This document shows positions 24,633-37,352 of a stretch of 64,000 nt of DNA, piece by piece. Below the pieces are notes generated by a model. That model ran no database searches. It was not told where the DNA came from and saw nothing but the letters and a program-made list of their open reading frames with translations. The stretch is from Rhodobacteraceae bacterium M385. Its GTDB lineage: Bacteria > Pseudomonadota > Alphaproteobacteria > Rhodobacterales > Rhodobacteraceae. Within the stretch, counting starts at the first letter, position 1. Every line of letters begins with the position of its first letter. The translations under genes and the position numbers were made by a program. The stretch lies in assembly GCA_025141835.1 (NCBI GenBank), contig CP081102.1:2356001-2420000 (forward strand). Reading direction: 5' to 3'.

Positions 24633-25501
24633 AGGAACGTTCCCCCACGGCCCAAGGCATCTTGTTGATGCTGGCCGCGATCTTTTTATTCTCGACGATG
24701 GACGCCACGGCCAAGATGCTGATGGGGCGCTTTGACGTCCTTCAAGTGGTCTGGGCGCGCTACGCGGGGCAGATGTTTATCGTCGCCGTCCTCCTGCTGC
24801 CGCGTCTGCCTAGCTTGATCCGCACAAAGCACCTTGGCCTGCAATTACTGCGCTCTGCATTCCTTTTTGCGGCGACCTACTGCTTTTTCACCTCGCTCTC
24901 TTTCATGGAGATCGCCTCGGCGACCGCGGTGATGAACATCCACCCCGTTCTATTGACCCTTGGGGCCGCGCTGATCCTGCGCGAACGCCTTGGCCCGCGG
25001 CGGATCATCGGCATCGCCCTCGCCCTGACCGGGGCGCTTATCATCATTCGCCCCGGCTCGGACGTGATGACGTGGTCCTCACTTCTGCCCTTGGCGGCCG
25101 GGTGCTGCTATGCCTCCTACGCTTTGACGACACGTTTTCTGGGGCGCGACGAACCGATCCTGACGTCCTTCCTTTACACCGCCCTGATCGGTACCCTGGC
25201 CGCGACCTGCCTTGTGGTGCCGCAATGGCAGCCTGTGGCGCCCGTGGATTGGGGCATCTTCCTTGTGTTCGGGATCATCGGCGCGGCGGGGCAATTCCTG
25301 TTGATCCGCTCGCTCACCATCGCCGAGGCAGGCGCTGTGGCCCCCTTTGGCTACTCGGGGGTGGTCTTTTCCAGCATCTGGGGACTGACCCTGTTTTCCG
25401 AGGTGCCCGACACGGCGACCATTGTGGGTGCGCTTGTGATCGTTGGGGCTGGTGTCTATGTCTGGCACCGCGAAATGCGCGCCACTGCCACCGGAGCTTA
25501 A
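24629..25501 (+). CDS. EamA-family DMT transporter
   Basis: 290 residues with ten predicted membrane helices in two EamA repeats. N-terminal repeat: FLFSTMDATAKMLMGRFDVL and VVWARYAGQ; second repeat: ASYALTTRFLGRDEPILTS and APFGYSGVVFSSIWGLTLF. The family moves amino acids and metabolites, often outward. The GTG start overlaps the previous stop by four bases. Substrate unknown. Confidence 0.9.
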   Translation: MKERSPTAQGILLMLAAIFLFSTMDATAKMLMGRFDVLQVVWARYAGQMFIVAVLLLPRLPSLIRTKHLGLQLLRSAFLFAATYCFFTSLSFMEIASATAVMNIHPVLLTLGAALILRERLGPRRIIGIALALTGALIIIRPGSDVMTWSSLLPLAAGCCYASYALTTRFLGRDEPILTSFLYTALIGTLAATCLVVPQWQPVAPVDWGIFLVFGIIGAAGQFLLIRSLTIAEAGAVAPFGYSGVVFSSIWGLTLFSEVPDTATIVGALVIVGAGVYVWHREMRATATGA

Positions 25502-25505
25502 ACCT

Positions 25506-26423
25506 ATGTCCACCCCCGCCCCCGGACCCGGGCGCACAACGTCCGACTGGATCATTGATCGCCTTTGGCGCGGGCTGATCTGGGCCGCGCTGCGCTTGCC
25601 CCACCGGACACGGGTGGCGGCAATGGGCTGGCTGTTTCGCAGTATCTTGGGGCCGCTTACGGGCCGTTCGCGTCAGGCCGATGCGAACCTTGCAATGGTC
25701 TATCCCGATATGCCCTTGCGAGAGCGTCGCCGCATCACCCGCGCCGTTCTGGACAACGTGGGCCGTGTGGTGATGGAGAACTACGCCACCCCCTATCAAA
25801 TGACCCGTGCGCTCACGTGGCAGCCTACCGGGCCCGGCTGGAGCGCTTGCGAGACGGCCCGTGCGCAGGGTCGCCCGATCCTGTTTATCTCGGGCCACTA
25901 CGGCAACTACCAAGCGGGCCGCGCGGCGCTGAATGCGCGGGGGTATCAGATGGGGGGGCTCTACCGTCCGCTCAATAACGACTACCTCAACGACCATTAT
26001 GTCGCCACGATTGACGATGTCGGCGGCGGCGCGTTCACCCGCGACAGACGCGGCCTTGCGGGCTTCGTGAAGCATCTGCGTTCCGGGGCGCAAGGGGCGA
26101 TCCTGATCGACCAATACCTCTACGGTGGGACGATCCTTGATTTCATGGGCGTCCCTGCGCCGACCTCCCTTGCGGCGGCGGAAATGGCGTTGAAATACAA
26201 CGCTTTGCTTGTGCCTATCTATTCTACGCGCTTGGAAAATGGCCTTGATTTCTCGGTCGAGCTGGAAGCCCCGATCCCCCATTCCGATGCCAAGACCATG
26301 ACCCGCACCCTGAACGACAGCCTTTCCGCGCGGGTTCATGCCGCGCCCGAACAATGGTTTTGGGTTCACAATCGGTGGAAGCCCGAACGCGCGGACAAAG
26401 CCACCCAAGAGGCGCCGCGTTAG
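25506..26423 (+). CDS. LpxL/HtrB-type lysophospholipid acyltransferase
   Basis: 305 residues with the LpxL/HtrB fold, which adds acyl chains to lipid A or related lipids at the inner face of the cytoplasmic membrane. The active-site loop reads ILFISGHYGNYQAGR: His131 is present, but the acid of the HX4(D/E) motif is Gln136. The conserved YRPLNN (153-158) and IDQYLYGG are present. The start at 25506 is five bases after the transporter stop. The Gln substitution makes activity uncertain, or points to a variant enzyme. The 3' end overlaps the convergent DUF1223 gene by four bases. Confidence 0.85.
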   Translation: MSTPAPGPGRTTSDWIIDRLWRGLIWAALRLPHRTRVAAMGWLFRSILGPLTGRSRQADANLAMVYPDMPLRERRRITRAVLDNVGRVVMENYATPYQMTRALTWQPTGPGWSACETARAQGRPILFISGHYGNYQAGRAALNARGYQMGGLYRPLNNDYLNDHYVATIDDVGGGAFTRDRRGLAGFVKHLRSGAQGAILIDQYLYGGTILDFMGVPAPTSLAAAEMALKYNALLVPIYSTRLENGLDFSVELEAPIPHSDAKTMTRTLNDSLSARVHAAPEQWFWVHNRWKPERADKATQEAPR

Positions 26424-27139
26424 TTCAGACGCTCAGCGCCCAAAATCGGGCCATGGGAGGCGGCTTGAACGATCACCACATGGGGGATGTCGCTGGACGG
26501 CACGACTTGCGCCTCAAACTCAGCCGCGCCGGACCATTCGGCCACGACCTGCCAAGACCGCACGATGTTATGGTATTGCACCGACAGACCGGCGTTTTCG
26601 CCCCGGCTGATCGCGACCTCTTCGGCGGGGGAATAGGTCACGACTTGCACCACCATGGCGGGGGCTTGTCCCTGCCCCTCCCAGGTCGCGTGGACTTGCC
26701 AACCGTTCGGGGTTTGCGTCGCCTCGACCGAGACGGGGTCTGGCGTATTGCGATGGGCGGCAATGGCTTCGGCCACTTCCATCGCGTGGGTCCCAATCAC
26801 GTGATCCACGCCACCGATCACCATCTGCGGCGTGTAAACCACAGTGGAGTGGGCGGCACGCCCATAGGCGTGCTGGCGCTGCGTGAAGGCCGCTTGCGCG
26901 AAGGTATCCTGCCAGCCGATGTAGTCCCAGTAGTCCACGTGCAGCGCCAAGGCGATCACGTCATCACGCTCGGCCAATTCAGCTAAAAACGCATCGGCGG
27001 GGGGGCAGGAAACGCACCCCTGCGAGGTGAAAAGCTCCACCACCACAGGCTCATCCGCCGATGCGGTCGTGCCAAGAGACACCACCGAAAGTGCTGCCGC
27101 GCTGAGAATCCCGAAACGATGTGTCATGTGGTTGGTCAT
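26420..27139 (-). CDS. exported DUF1223 thioredoxin-like protein
   Basis: 239 residues: signal peptide ending about SADE (27-30) and a DUF1223 domain, a thioredoxin-related fold. VVVELFTSQGCVSCPPADAF contains a CxxC (Cys42, Cys45), followed by HVDYWDYIGWQDTFAQ and the TPQMVIGG loop, which occupies the cis-Pro position of thioredoxins. Predicted periplasmic; a redox role is plausible but unproven for the family. ATGs at 27139 and 27127 are both possible; the longer start has the better spacing to an upstream GGAC. Confidence 0.88.
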   Translation of the reverse strand: MTNHMTHRFGILSAAALSVVSLGTTASADEPVVVELFTSQGCVSCPPADAFLAELAERDDVIALALHVDYWDYIGWQDTFAQAAFTQRQHAYGRAAHSTVVYTPQMVIGGVDHVIGTHAMEVAEAIAAHRNTPDPVSVEATQTPNGWQVHATWEGQGQAPAMVVQVVTYSPAEEVAISRGENAGLSVQYHNIVRSWQVVAEWSGAAEFEAQVVPSSDIPHVVIVQAASHGPILGAERLN

Positions 27140-27298
27140 CCGTTGAATGTCCTGTCTCGCAACAGCTATGTCATCCCTGCCCTGAACGCCAATCAAGCGT
27201 TCGCGAGATCATGTGACATAGATGTTTTCGCACCACACCAGTCCCACCGCATAAGGATCACTGGACCATGTAAGCCCGCCCATGATACCGCCGGGTGC

Positions 27299-27895
27299 AT
27301 GACGCAGACGACGCCCCCCCTTTCCGCCCTTTCGACGTGGTTCCAATACTGGCTGAAAGACCATGGGGTTCTTCGGGCGTTCTGGCGCAATTTCCATAAG
27401 CTCGATGATGACGTGTGGCGTCACAATCACCCCAGTGCCGCCCGACTTGCGCGACTGCAAGAGATGGGGGCGGCTTCTATCCTCAGCCTGCGTGGGAAGG
27501 ACTCGACCCACAGCGTCCGCGAGGCGGCGATCTGCGCCGATTTGGGACTGGAGTTCCACGCCATCGCCCTTAGGGCCGTGCAACTGCCCCGAAAGGCCGC
27601 ACTGCTGGAACTGCTCGACGCGCTGCGCGATAGCCCCAAACCTATGGTCATTCACTGTAAATCCGGTGCGGATCGCACGGGGTTTGCGGCCATTGTGTAC
27701 CTGCATGTCTTTAAAGGCGTCCCCCTCGCGCAAGCACGGGAACAACTGGCGATGAAATACATGCACAACCCTTTTGGGCGCGCGGGCGTGGTTAACCTGC
27801 TTCTCGACAGCTACGCCAAGGCCCATGCCGCCACCGGTATCGGGTTTGAGGCATGGGTGCGTGATGTCTATGATCCGGAAGCGCTAACCTCCTAA
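27299..27895 (+). CDS. dual-specificity/tyrosine phosphatase family protein
   Basis: 198 residues. The active-site loop is MVIHCKSGADRTGFAA (Cys120, Arg126; CX5R), preceded by ILSLRGKDS, the usual early strand of DSP-type enzymes. MHNPFGRAGVVNLLLDSY follows the catalytic loop. Cytoplasmic, no signal peptide. Possible substrates are phosphotyrosine proteins or phosphoinositides; not determinable. The start at 27299 is chosen where similarity begins; the frame extends 60 codons upstream into the promoter region of the divergent DUF1223 gene. Confidence 0.88.
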   Translation: MTQTTPPLSALSTWFQYWLKDHGVLRAFWRNFHKLDDDVWRHNHPSAARLARLQEMGAASILSLRGKDSTHSVREAAICADLGLEFHAIALRAVQLPRKAALLELLDALRDSPKPMVIHCKSGADRTGFAAIVYLHVFKGVPLAQAREQLAMKYMHNPFGRAGVVNLLLDSYAKAHAATGIGFEAWVRDVYDPEALTS

Positions 27896-27903
27896 ACGCA
27901 AAC

Positions 27904-27923
27904 GGGGCCCCCGAAGGAGCCCC
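27904..27923. terminator. shared terminator hairpin between the phosphatase and acnA
   Basis: GGGGCCCC and GGAGCCCC arms pair over 8 bp; on the minus strand the loop is TTCG, a very stable tetraloop. It lies between the two convergent stops. T-runs are weak on both sides. Confidence 0.7.
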
Positions 27924-27946
27924 GCCTGTATTGCCATAATTGGCGT

Positions 27947-30727
<2,781 letters not shown>

Positions 30728-30831
30728 AAAGCGGCTCCTGTCCGGTGTGTGCTGCGAAGGTCTTGTCACGGGTGCATGTGCCACCTCTGCCGCATGTAAA
30801 CAAGCGGTCAAAAGGTCCCTGCGACAATTTT

Positions 30832-30849
30832 TGTATGCAATTGCATACA
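30832..30849. promoter_or_regulatory. 18-bp perfect palindrome between acnA and ccmA
   Basis: TGTATGCAATTGCATACA is a perfect 9+9 inverted repeat, 105 bases upstream of acnA and 116 bases upstream of ccmA. Its outer TGTAT/ATACA resembles GntR-type operators. It is the strongest candidate operator in the window; the regulator is not encoded nearby. Confidence 0.65.
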
Positions 30850-30964
30850 TTCCGGCACCCCCAAGGTCCATAAGCAATCCGATTGGGCGATTTAAGGAAA
30901 AAGGCAACTCATGTGCCCCTCTGTCCCCCTTCCCCGTTCGCACCAAACCCGTTACCGAAAGAGA

Positions 30965-31600
30965 ATGGTCTTAACCGTCACCGATCTAGCCTGCGCCCGT
31001 GGGCCTGCCCAAGTCCTTGCGGGCGTGTCCTTTTCCCTCGCGGCAGGAGAGGCGCTTATCTTGCGTGGTCCCAATGGCGCGGGGAAAACCACCCTGCTGC
31101 GCACCCTAGCGGGCCTGACCCCGCCCCTTGCCGGCACCATTACCCAAGCAGAGGACTCCATCGCCTATGCCGGCCATGCGGATGGATTGAAGTCACAGCT
31201 TTCCGTGCAAGAAAATCTGATGTTTTGGGCCGGGATATTTGGACGCTCGGATATCGAACCCGCCCTTGCTGCCTTCGCCCTGCACCCTCTTGCTGATCGC
31301 CCTGCCGGAGAGCTTTCTGCCGGACAGAAACGCCGCCTGTCCTTAGCCCGCCTCCTGGTCACGGGCCGCTCGATCTGGGCGCTGGACGAACCGACAGTCT
31401 CCCTTGATACCGAGAACACCGCCCGCTTTGCCTCTGCCGTAGAGGCGCATTTGCGCGACGGCGGCGCGGCCATCATCGCCACCCATATCGACCTTGGCTT
31501 GCCGACCGCGCGCACCCTGGACATCACGCCCTTCATCGCCAAAGGTCTTCCCGCAAGCGATCCCTTCGCCGATGACCCGTTCTTGGGAGAGGCGTTGTGA
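30965..31600 (+). CDS. ccmA: haem exporter ATP-binding protein CcmA
   Basis: 211 residues. ATPase of the CcmABCD complex, which releases holo-CcmE during cytochrome c maturation. Walker [10 protein letters not shown], signature [15 protein letters not shown] (Ser-Ala-Gly variant usual in CcmA), Walker [13 protein letters not shown]. The ATG at 30965 begins the domain; upstream frame lacks similarity. It overlaps ccmB by four bases (GTGA). First gene of ccmABCDG. Confidence 0.95.
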   Translation: MVLTVTDLACARGPAQVLAGVSFSLAAGEALILRGPNGAGKTTLLRTLAGLTPPLAGTITQAEDSIAYAGHADGLKSQLSVQENLMFWAGIFGRSDIEPALAAFALHPLADRPAGELSAGQKRRLSLARLLVTGRSIWALDEPTVSLDTENTARFASAVEAHLRDGGAAIIATHIDLGLPTARTLDITPFIAKGLPASDPFADDPFLGEAL

Positions 31601-32253
31601 TTGCATTGCTGAAGCGCGACCTCACTCTCGCCTTCCGGGCGGGGGGCGGCTTTGGTCTAAGCCTTGCGTTTTTCCTAGTCTTCACCGCCCTTGTCCCCTT
31701 GGGGATTGGGCCGGAAACCGCGCGCCTGTCCGAGATTGCGGCAGGCCTTTTGTGGCTTGGGGCCTTGCTGGCGTGCCTTTTGTCGTTGGACCGCATCTTT
31801 CAACTGGATTGGGAGGATGGCACGCTGGACCTGATCGCCACCTCCCCCCTACCGTTGGAGGCCGCCGCCGCCGTGAAAGCGCTGGCCCATTGGCTGACGA
31901 CCGGCTTGCCGCTGGTGGCAGTGGCCCCGGTTCTGGCCCTTTTGCTGAACCTGCCCGGCGCTGCTTATCCTTGGTTAATAGCCTCTCTGGCGGTGGGCAC
32001 CCCGGCCCTGTCGGCCATCGGCACCTTCGGGGCCGCACTGACCGTAGGGATTAAGCGCGGCGGGCTCCTCCTGTCGTTGCTGGTCCTGCCGCTTTACGTG
32101 CCGACGCTGATCTTTGGGGCGTTGACGGTGACCCGCGGGGCGCAGGGGTTGGACGCCGCCGCGCCGCTGTTTCTATTGGCCGGGATCACCCTTGGAGCCT
32201 GCGCGATTTTGCCCTTCGCGGCGGCCAGCGCCCTCCGCGTCAATCTGCGCTAG
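31597..32253 (+). CDS. ccmB: haem exporter permease CcmB
   Basis: 218 residues, six predicted membrane helices. Membrane partner of CcmA and CcmC. Recognisable segments are [20 protein letters not shown], the cytoplasmic loop contacting CcmA, and [12 protein letters not shown] near the C-terminus. GTG start overlapping the ccmA stop; 55 bases separate it from ccmC. Confidence 0.94.
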   Translation: MIALLKRDLTLAFRAGGGFGLSLAFFLVFTALVPLGIGPETARLSEIAAGLLWLGALLACLLSLDRIFQLDWEDGTLDLIATSPLPLEAAAAVKALAHWLTTGLPLVAVAPVLALLLNLPGAAYPWLIASLAVGTPALSAIGTFGAALTVGIKRGGLLLSLLVLPLYVPTLIFGALTVTRGAQGLDAAAPLFLLAGITLGACAILPFAAASALRVNLR

Positions 32254-32308
32254 CTTTGCGTCCGAACGCCCCATTGTGACCCGCTGACACCCCGCCTATG
32301 TTCCGCCC

Positions 32309-33040
32309 ATGTCCTCGATCTGGGAATACGCGAACCCGCGACGGTTCATGGCAACCTCTGGGGCGCTTCTGCCTTGGATTTCTGCATTGGCCGCGCTGTT
32401 TTTGGTGGGTGGGCTGATCTGGGGTTTCTTCTTTACTCCCAATGACTTCCGCCAAGGCTCGACGGTCAAGATCATCTACATCCATGTGCCCGCCGCGATC
32501 ATGGCGACCTCGGCTTGGTTCATGATGCTGGTCGCCTCTATCATCTGGGTTGTGCGCCGCCATCACGTCAGCGCCTTGGCGGCCAAAGCGGCCGCGCCGG
32601 TGGGTATGGTCTTCGCATTGATCGGCCTATTGACCGGGGCGGTTTGGGGCCAACCAATGTGGGGCACTTGGTGGGAATGGGACCCGCGCTTGACCGCGTT
32701 CCTGATCCTGTTCCTGTTCTATCTGGGCTATATTGCCCTGTGGGAGGCGGTCGAAAACCCCGATGCGGCGGCTGATCTGACCTCGGTCCTGTGCCTTGTG
32801 GGGACGGTGTTCGCGGTCATCTCGCGCTATGCGATCTTGTTCTGGAACCAGAGCCTGCATCAGGGCGCGTCGCTGAGCATGGATGCCGAAGAAAACGTCG
32901 CCGATGTTTTCGCCTATCCGCTGTGGACCTGTATCGGCGGGTTTTTCCTGTTGTTCGTGGCGCTCGTCCTGTTTCGCACTCGAACTGAAATCCGCGCTCG
33001 ACGGCTGAAGGCTCTGATCGCACAGGAGCAAATGGCTTGA
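32309..33040 (+). CDS. ccmC: haem transfer protein CcmC
   Basis: 243 residues, six membrane helices. Member of the haem-handling protein family: the tryptophan-rich periplasmic motif WGTWWEWDPRLTAFLIL is intact, and two His (YIHVPAAI and QSLHQGASLS) are placed as external haem ligands. It loads haem onto CcmE together with CcmD. Its TGA shares one base with the ccmD ATG. Confidence 0.95.
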   Translation: MSSIWEYANPRRFMATSGALLPWISALAALFLVGGLIWGFFFTPNDFRQGSTVKIIYIHVPAAIMATSAWFMMLVASIIWVVRRHHVSALAAKAAAPVGMVFALIGLLTGAVWGQPMWGTWWEWDPRLTAFLILFLFYLGYIALWEAVENPDAAADLTSVLCLVGTVFAVISRYAILFWNQSLHQGASLSMDAEENVADVFAYPLWTCIGGFFLLFVALVLFRTRTEIRARRLKALIAQEQMA

Positions 33041-33201
33041 TGGTTGATCTTGGACAATATGCCGTGCCGGTTCTGGCAGCTTACGGTGGGACGATATTAT
33101 GCCTTTGTGCGCTGATCGCTGCCTCCGTGGCCCGTTCGCGTCGGGTTGCAAGACGCTTGGCCGAGGTTGAGGCCCGCAAAGCATCGGGACGTCCGTCTTG
33201 A
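33040..33201 (+). CDS. ccmD: haem exporter subunit CcmD
   Basis: A 53-residue single-helix protein, starting on the last base of the ccmC stop and ending inside the ccmG start. Sequence pattern: short periplasmic N-terminus, helix containing PVLAAYGGTILCLCALIAAS, then a basic cytoplasmic tail RSRRVARRLAEVEARK. This topology, size and position are diagnostic of CcmD, which stabilises the CcmC-haem-CcmE complex. It is short enough to be missed by length cut-offs. Confidence 0.92.
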   Translation: MVDLGQYAVPVLAAYGGTILCLCALIAASVARSRRVARRLAEVEARKASGRPS

Positions 33202-33797
33202 AACTCAACTGGTTAATGATCCTTCCGCTGGCGCTGACCGCCAGCTTTTTCGGAATTGCCGGCTGGCAGTTGATGAACAATCAAGACGCTCAAACCGCGG
33301 GCATTGACACACAAGCCCTGCCGTCGCCGCAGGAAGGCCACCCTGCCCCGCCTCTTGATCTGGAGCTGGTGCCCGGAACCCCGCTTCTGACCCGCGATGC
33401 CCTAGAGGGCGAAGATCTGGTCATCCTGAATTTTTTCGCCTCTTGGTGTCCCCCTTGCCGAGCCGAGCACCCGACCCTGACCGCTTTGGCCGAGGCCGGC
33501 GTGCCGCTTTACGGTGTCAACTATCGTGACCGAGAGGTTCAGGCCCTGTCGTTCCTTGAAGAACTGGGCAACCCCTACGACCTGATCGGCGCCGATCCCG
33601 CCGCCCGCAATGGCCGGGATTGGGGTGTCGTGGCGATGCCGGAGACATTCTTTATCAATACCGACGGCGTTATTGTCCTACACTTTCGCGGCCCCATCGT
33701 GCGCCGATCGCTCGACAATCAGGTCCGCCCCGCCTTGGCAGAGGCAGGATACACGCTGCCCGAGCTTCCGCCGCTTACTCCAATTGAGTCAAACTAA
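33198..33797 (+). CDS. ccmG: periplasmic thiol:disulfide oxidoreductase CcmG/DsbE
   Basis: 199 residues: N-terminal membrane anchor (about 5-25) and a thioredoxin domain with the redox motif ASWCPPCRAEHP. The family insertion after the active site and MPETFFINTDGVIV with cis-Pro are present. It reduces apocytochrome c CXXCH thiols. The TTG start overlaps the ccmD stop (TTGA); an ATG at 33216 is an alternative. ccmE, ccmF and ccmH are not in the window. Confidence 0.94.
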   Translation: MKLNWLMILPLALTASFFGIAGWQLMNNQDAQTAGIDTQALPSPQEGHPAPPLDLELVPGTPLLTRDALEGEDLVILNFFASWCPPCRAEHPTLTALAEAGVPLYGVNYRDREVQALSFLEELGNPYDLIGADPAARNGRDWGVVAMPETFFINTDGVIVLHFRGPIVRRSLDNQVRPALAEAGYTLPELPPLTPIESN

Positions 33798-33820
33798 GCG
33801 CGCAGCATCGGGGCGCGACC

Positions 33821-34318
33821 CTAGTAGATGTAGCGAATTTGATCGGACCAGAAGCGTTCGATCCGCTTAAGGGAATGGTTCAGCCGATCCACGCCATCGG
33901 CGTTTAGCACGCCTTGCTTTTCAAGCCCTTCTGAATGGCGCTCAAACAGGCCATCCACGGTGTCACGCACATGGCGGCCCTTTTCCGTCAGACGCACCCG
34001 GACTGAGCGGCGGTCAATCTCGCACTTCTGGTGATGCATGTAGCCCATATCGACCAACTTCTTGAGGTTATAGCTGACGTTGGACCCCTGATAGTAACCG
34101 CGCGATTTCAGCTCCCCTGCGGTGACTTCATTGTCGCCTATATTGAACAACAACAGCGCTTGGACGGCGTTGATATCAAGCACCCCCAAGCGTTCGAATT
34201 CATCTTTTATCACGTCGAGGAGCAGCCGATGCAATCGCTCCACCATCGCGAGGGATTCAAGATAGCCTGCCAAGAAACCCGCTTGGGTCGGCGAGGCAAG
34301 AGGCGCATGCATACTCAT
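33821..34318 (-). CDS. MarR-type winged-helix regulator, LdtR-like
   Basis: 165 residues. The central region DINAVQALLLFNIGDNEVTA, GELKSRGYYQGSNVSYNLKK and CEIDRRSVRVRLTEKG matches the LdtR subgroup of MarR-type regulators studied in Liberibacter and Sinorhizobium, where it controls an L,D-transpeptidase and stress tolerance. No L,D-transpeptidase gene is visible nearby. The start at 34318 follows GGAG at nine bases; the frame extends to 34375 and has another ATG at 34312. Confidence 0.78.
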   Translation of the reverse strand: MSMHAPLASPTQAGFLAGYLESLAMVERLHRLLLDVIKDEFERLGVLDINAVQALLLFNIGDNEVTAGELKSRGYYQGSNVSYNLKKLVDMGYMHHQKCEIDRRSVRVRLTEKGRHVRDTVDGLFERHSEGLEKQGVLNADGVDRLNHSLKRIERFWSDQIRYIY

Positions 34319-34422
34319 AATTTTTGGCTCCGCAATCACTGCTTTCTCCGTAGATTCGGGGAAAAACACGAACATTCCGTTAAACCAGAAAAATTATTTG
34401 ATCTGAGCACCTTACAAGAAGG

Positions 34423-34698
34423 CTATGCCCCACGCCCCAGAGTTGGTCGCATATCCTCACCGATGCGAGTGACCATCTCAGACACCTCTGCCGGTGCCTC
34501 AGCCTGCCCCGAAACCCACTGATAAAGGTCGTGGTCAGACTCGGCCATCACCGCCTCAAACGCATCCAGCGTGGCATCATCGGCCTGGGCCAGATTGCGG
34601 TCGGCCCACCCGCCAAGGATCAGGTCCATCTCCTTGATGCCCCGGTGCCATGCCCGCAGGCGCAGGCGCTTCAGGCGGGTTTCGCGCGGCTCGCTCAT
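34423..34698 (-). CDS. sdhE: succinate dehydrogenase assembly factor SdhE
   Basis: 91 residues, small helical bundle. The diagnostic RGIKEMDLILGGWAD contains the RGxxEMD motif that contacts SdhA during covalent FAD attachment. Cytoplasmic. Its ATG overlaps the stop of the upstream XRE regulator gene by four bases, so both are translated from one transcript. The sdh operon itself is not in the window. Confidence 0.92.
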   Translation of the reverse strand: MSEPRETRLKRLRLRAWHRGIKEMDLILGGWADRNLAQADDATLDAFEAVMAESDHDLYQWVSGQAEAPAEVSEMVTRIGEDMRPTLGRGA

Positions 34699-35096
34699 GG
34701 GTTGCCAAGCGCGGCACGCAGGCGCTTCTCTATCCGGCCCATCCGCTCGGCCAAGTTGACCTGTTCCTGCCGCATCTGCCGCAGATCGATCAGGATTTTC
34801 TCAACGTCCGCATCCACGGGTTGGGTCAATTCCGGGCTGTCCAGCCCCTCACCCTGCCCCGCCAGCAGCCACATCATCGACACCCCCAGAATGCCAGACA
34901 AGGTGCCCAATTTGTTGGCCCGAGGCTCGGACTGGTCGTTTTCCCAGCCGCGGATCGTCTTTACTTTTACGCCCAATCGCTTGGCCAATTCGGGCTGTGT
35001 CAGCCCTGCGGCCTCGCGCGCGCCGGTGACGCGATCTCCGAAGGTCGTGGTCTCCGCATCGAACCAAGTGGTTCCGTCGTTTGACTGGTCGTCCAT
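34695..35096 (-). CDS. XRE-family helix-turn-helix regulator
   Basis: 133 residues. HTH_3 domain at about 18-77 (REAAGLTQPELAKRLGVKVK, then GWENDQSEPRANKLGTLSGI), followed by a helical tail with coiled-coil character (KILIDLRQMRQEQVNLAERM). Probable dimeric DNA-binding protein. It is the upstream gene of an overlapping pair with sdhE and is divergent from the aspartate aminotransferase gene (108 bases). Targets unknown. Confidence 0.88.
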   Translation of the reverse strand: MDDQSNDGTTWFDAETTTFGDRVTGAREAAGLTQPELAKRLGVKVKTIRGWENDQSEPRANKLGTLSGILGVSMMWLLAGQGEGLDSPELTQPVDADVEKILIDLRQMRQEQVNLAERMGRIEKRLRAALGNP

Positions 35097-35132
35097 TGGA
35101 ATGTCTCTCCTAGAGGTTGATCGCGCCGATAG

Positions 35133-36407
<1,275 letters not shown>

Positions 36408-36415
36408 TGCCGTAG

Positions 36416-36433
36416 GGCGGGCTTAAGCCCGCC
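36416..36433. repeat. 18-bp perfect palindrome
   Basis: GGCGGGCTTAAGCCCGCC, preceded by GTAG. Nine bases after the aminotransferase stop. Similar in style to the palindrome at 1266-1322, both starting GTAG and extragenic. Confidence 0.7.
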
Positions 36434-36449
36434 ATTGCCGCATCAATTG

Positions 36450-36474
36450 GGCGTCCCGCTTGGGGCGCCTTTTT
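36450..36474 (+). terminator. rho-independent terminator of the aminotransferase gene
   Basis: 8-bp stem GGCGTCCC / GGGGCGCC with loop GCTT, followed by TTTTT. Confidence 0.92.
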
Positions 36475-36525
36475 CGTAGCCCTATCGCGCTTGTCTCTGC
36501 CCCTGTCGCGCTGTAGGCCCGTGCC

Positions 36526-37284
36526 ATGCAGCGCGCCCGTTTCCGTGATCATCTGATCCTCATCCTAGGCTGTGCCCTCATGCTGGGGCCGCCAGCGTTG
36601 CTGTTGATCCAAGGCTTCTCGATCTCCTCCATCTCGACCCTTTTGGAACCTTCCAACTCGCGGCCGAACCTGATCCAATTGGTCACAACCTCTCTTGTTA
36701 TTGCCGCAGGCGTGGCCCTTATCAAAACGGCGACCTCGCTTTTGGCGGCCTTCGCATTGGTCTTCTTTCGGGTCCCCGGCGCGGGTTTCATCTTTTCCCT
36801 GATCCTGCTGCCCCTGTTTTTGCCGATCGAATCGCGGATCATGCCTACAATCCTTGTGACCGACGCCCTCGGGCTGCTGAACACCTACACGGGATTGATC
36901 CTGCCGATCACCGCCACGGGCCTTGGCACCCTGATCCTGCGGCAACAATTGATGCAGCTTCCACCCGAAGTGATCGAGGCCGCGCGACTGGATGGCGCCG
37001 GGCCCCTGCGCGTGTTCTGCGACATCATTGTGCCGCTGAGCCTGCCAATCATTGCAGCACTTCTGGCGTTCTTCTTCGTTTTGGGGTGGAACCAATACCT
37101 CTGGCCGATGATCGCCTCCCCCTCAGCGCCGGACCGCGCCACTGTGGTCAGCGGCATTGCGTTGCTGCGCGCAGGCTCTCCGGCATCGCTGACGCTGGCG
37201 GTTATTGCCATGGTGCCACCGCTAATCGTGTTCATCTTCGCGCAGCGGTGGATCGCCAAGGGTCTTGCGCCGATCCGGGCCTAG
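36526..37284 (+). CDS. lone UgpE-like sugar ABC permease
   Basis: 252 residues, six predicted helices, of the MalG/UgpE (CUT1) permease type. The EAA loop is EVIEAARLDGAGPLRVFCDI followed by IVPLSLP, and the end reads FIFAQRWIAKGLAPIRA. UgpE takes up glycerol-3-phosphate or related compounds. No binding protein, partner permease or ATPase lies within several kilobases. Either it works with components encoded elsewhere, or it is a remnant. The reading frame is intact. Confidence 0.85.
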   Translation: MQRARFRDHLILILGCALMLGPPALLLIQGFSISSISTLLEPSNSRPNLIQLVTTSLVIAAGVALIKTATSLLAAFALVFFRVPGAGFIFSLILLPLFLPIESRIMPTILVTDALGLLNTYTGLILPITATGLGTLILRQQLMQLPPEVIEAARLDGAGPLRVFCDIIVPLSLPIIAALLAFFFVLGWNQYLWPMIASPSAPDRATVVSGIALLRAGSPASLTLAVIAMVPPLIVFIFAQRWIAKGLAPIRA

Positions 37285-37352
37285 ACGGGAGTGATTTCCC
37301 CGTGTTGTTTAGAGGACTAGCCCCGTAAGCTGATGGCCAAAGGAGCGATTTC

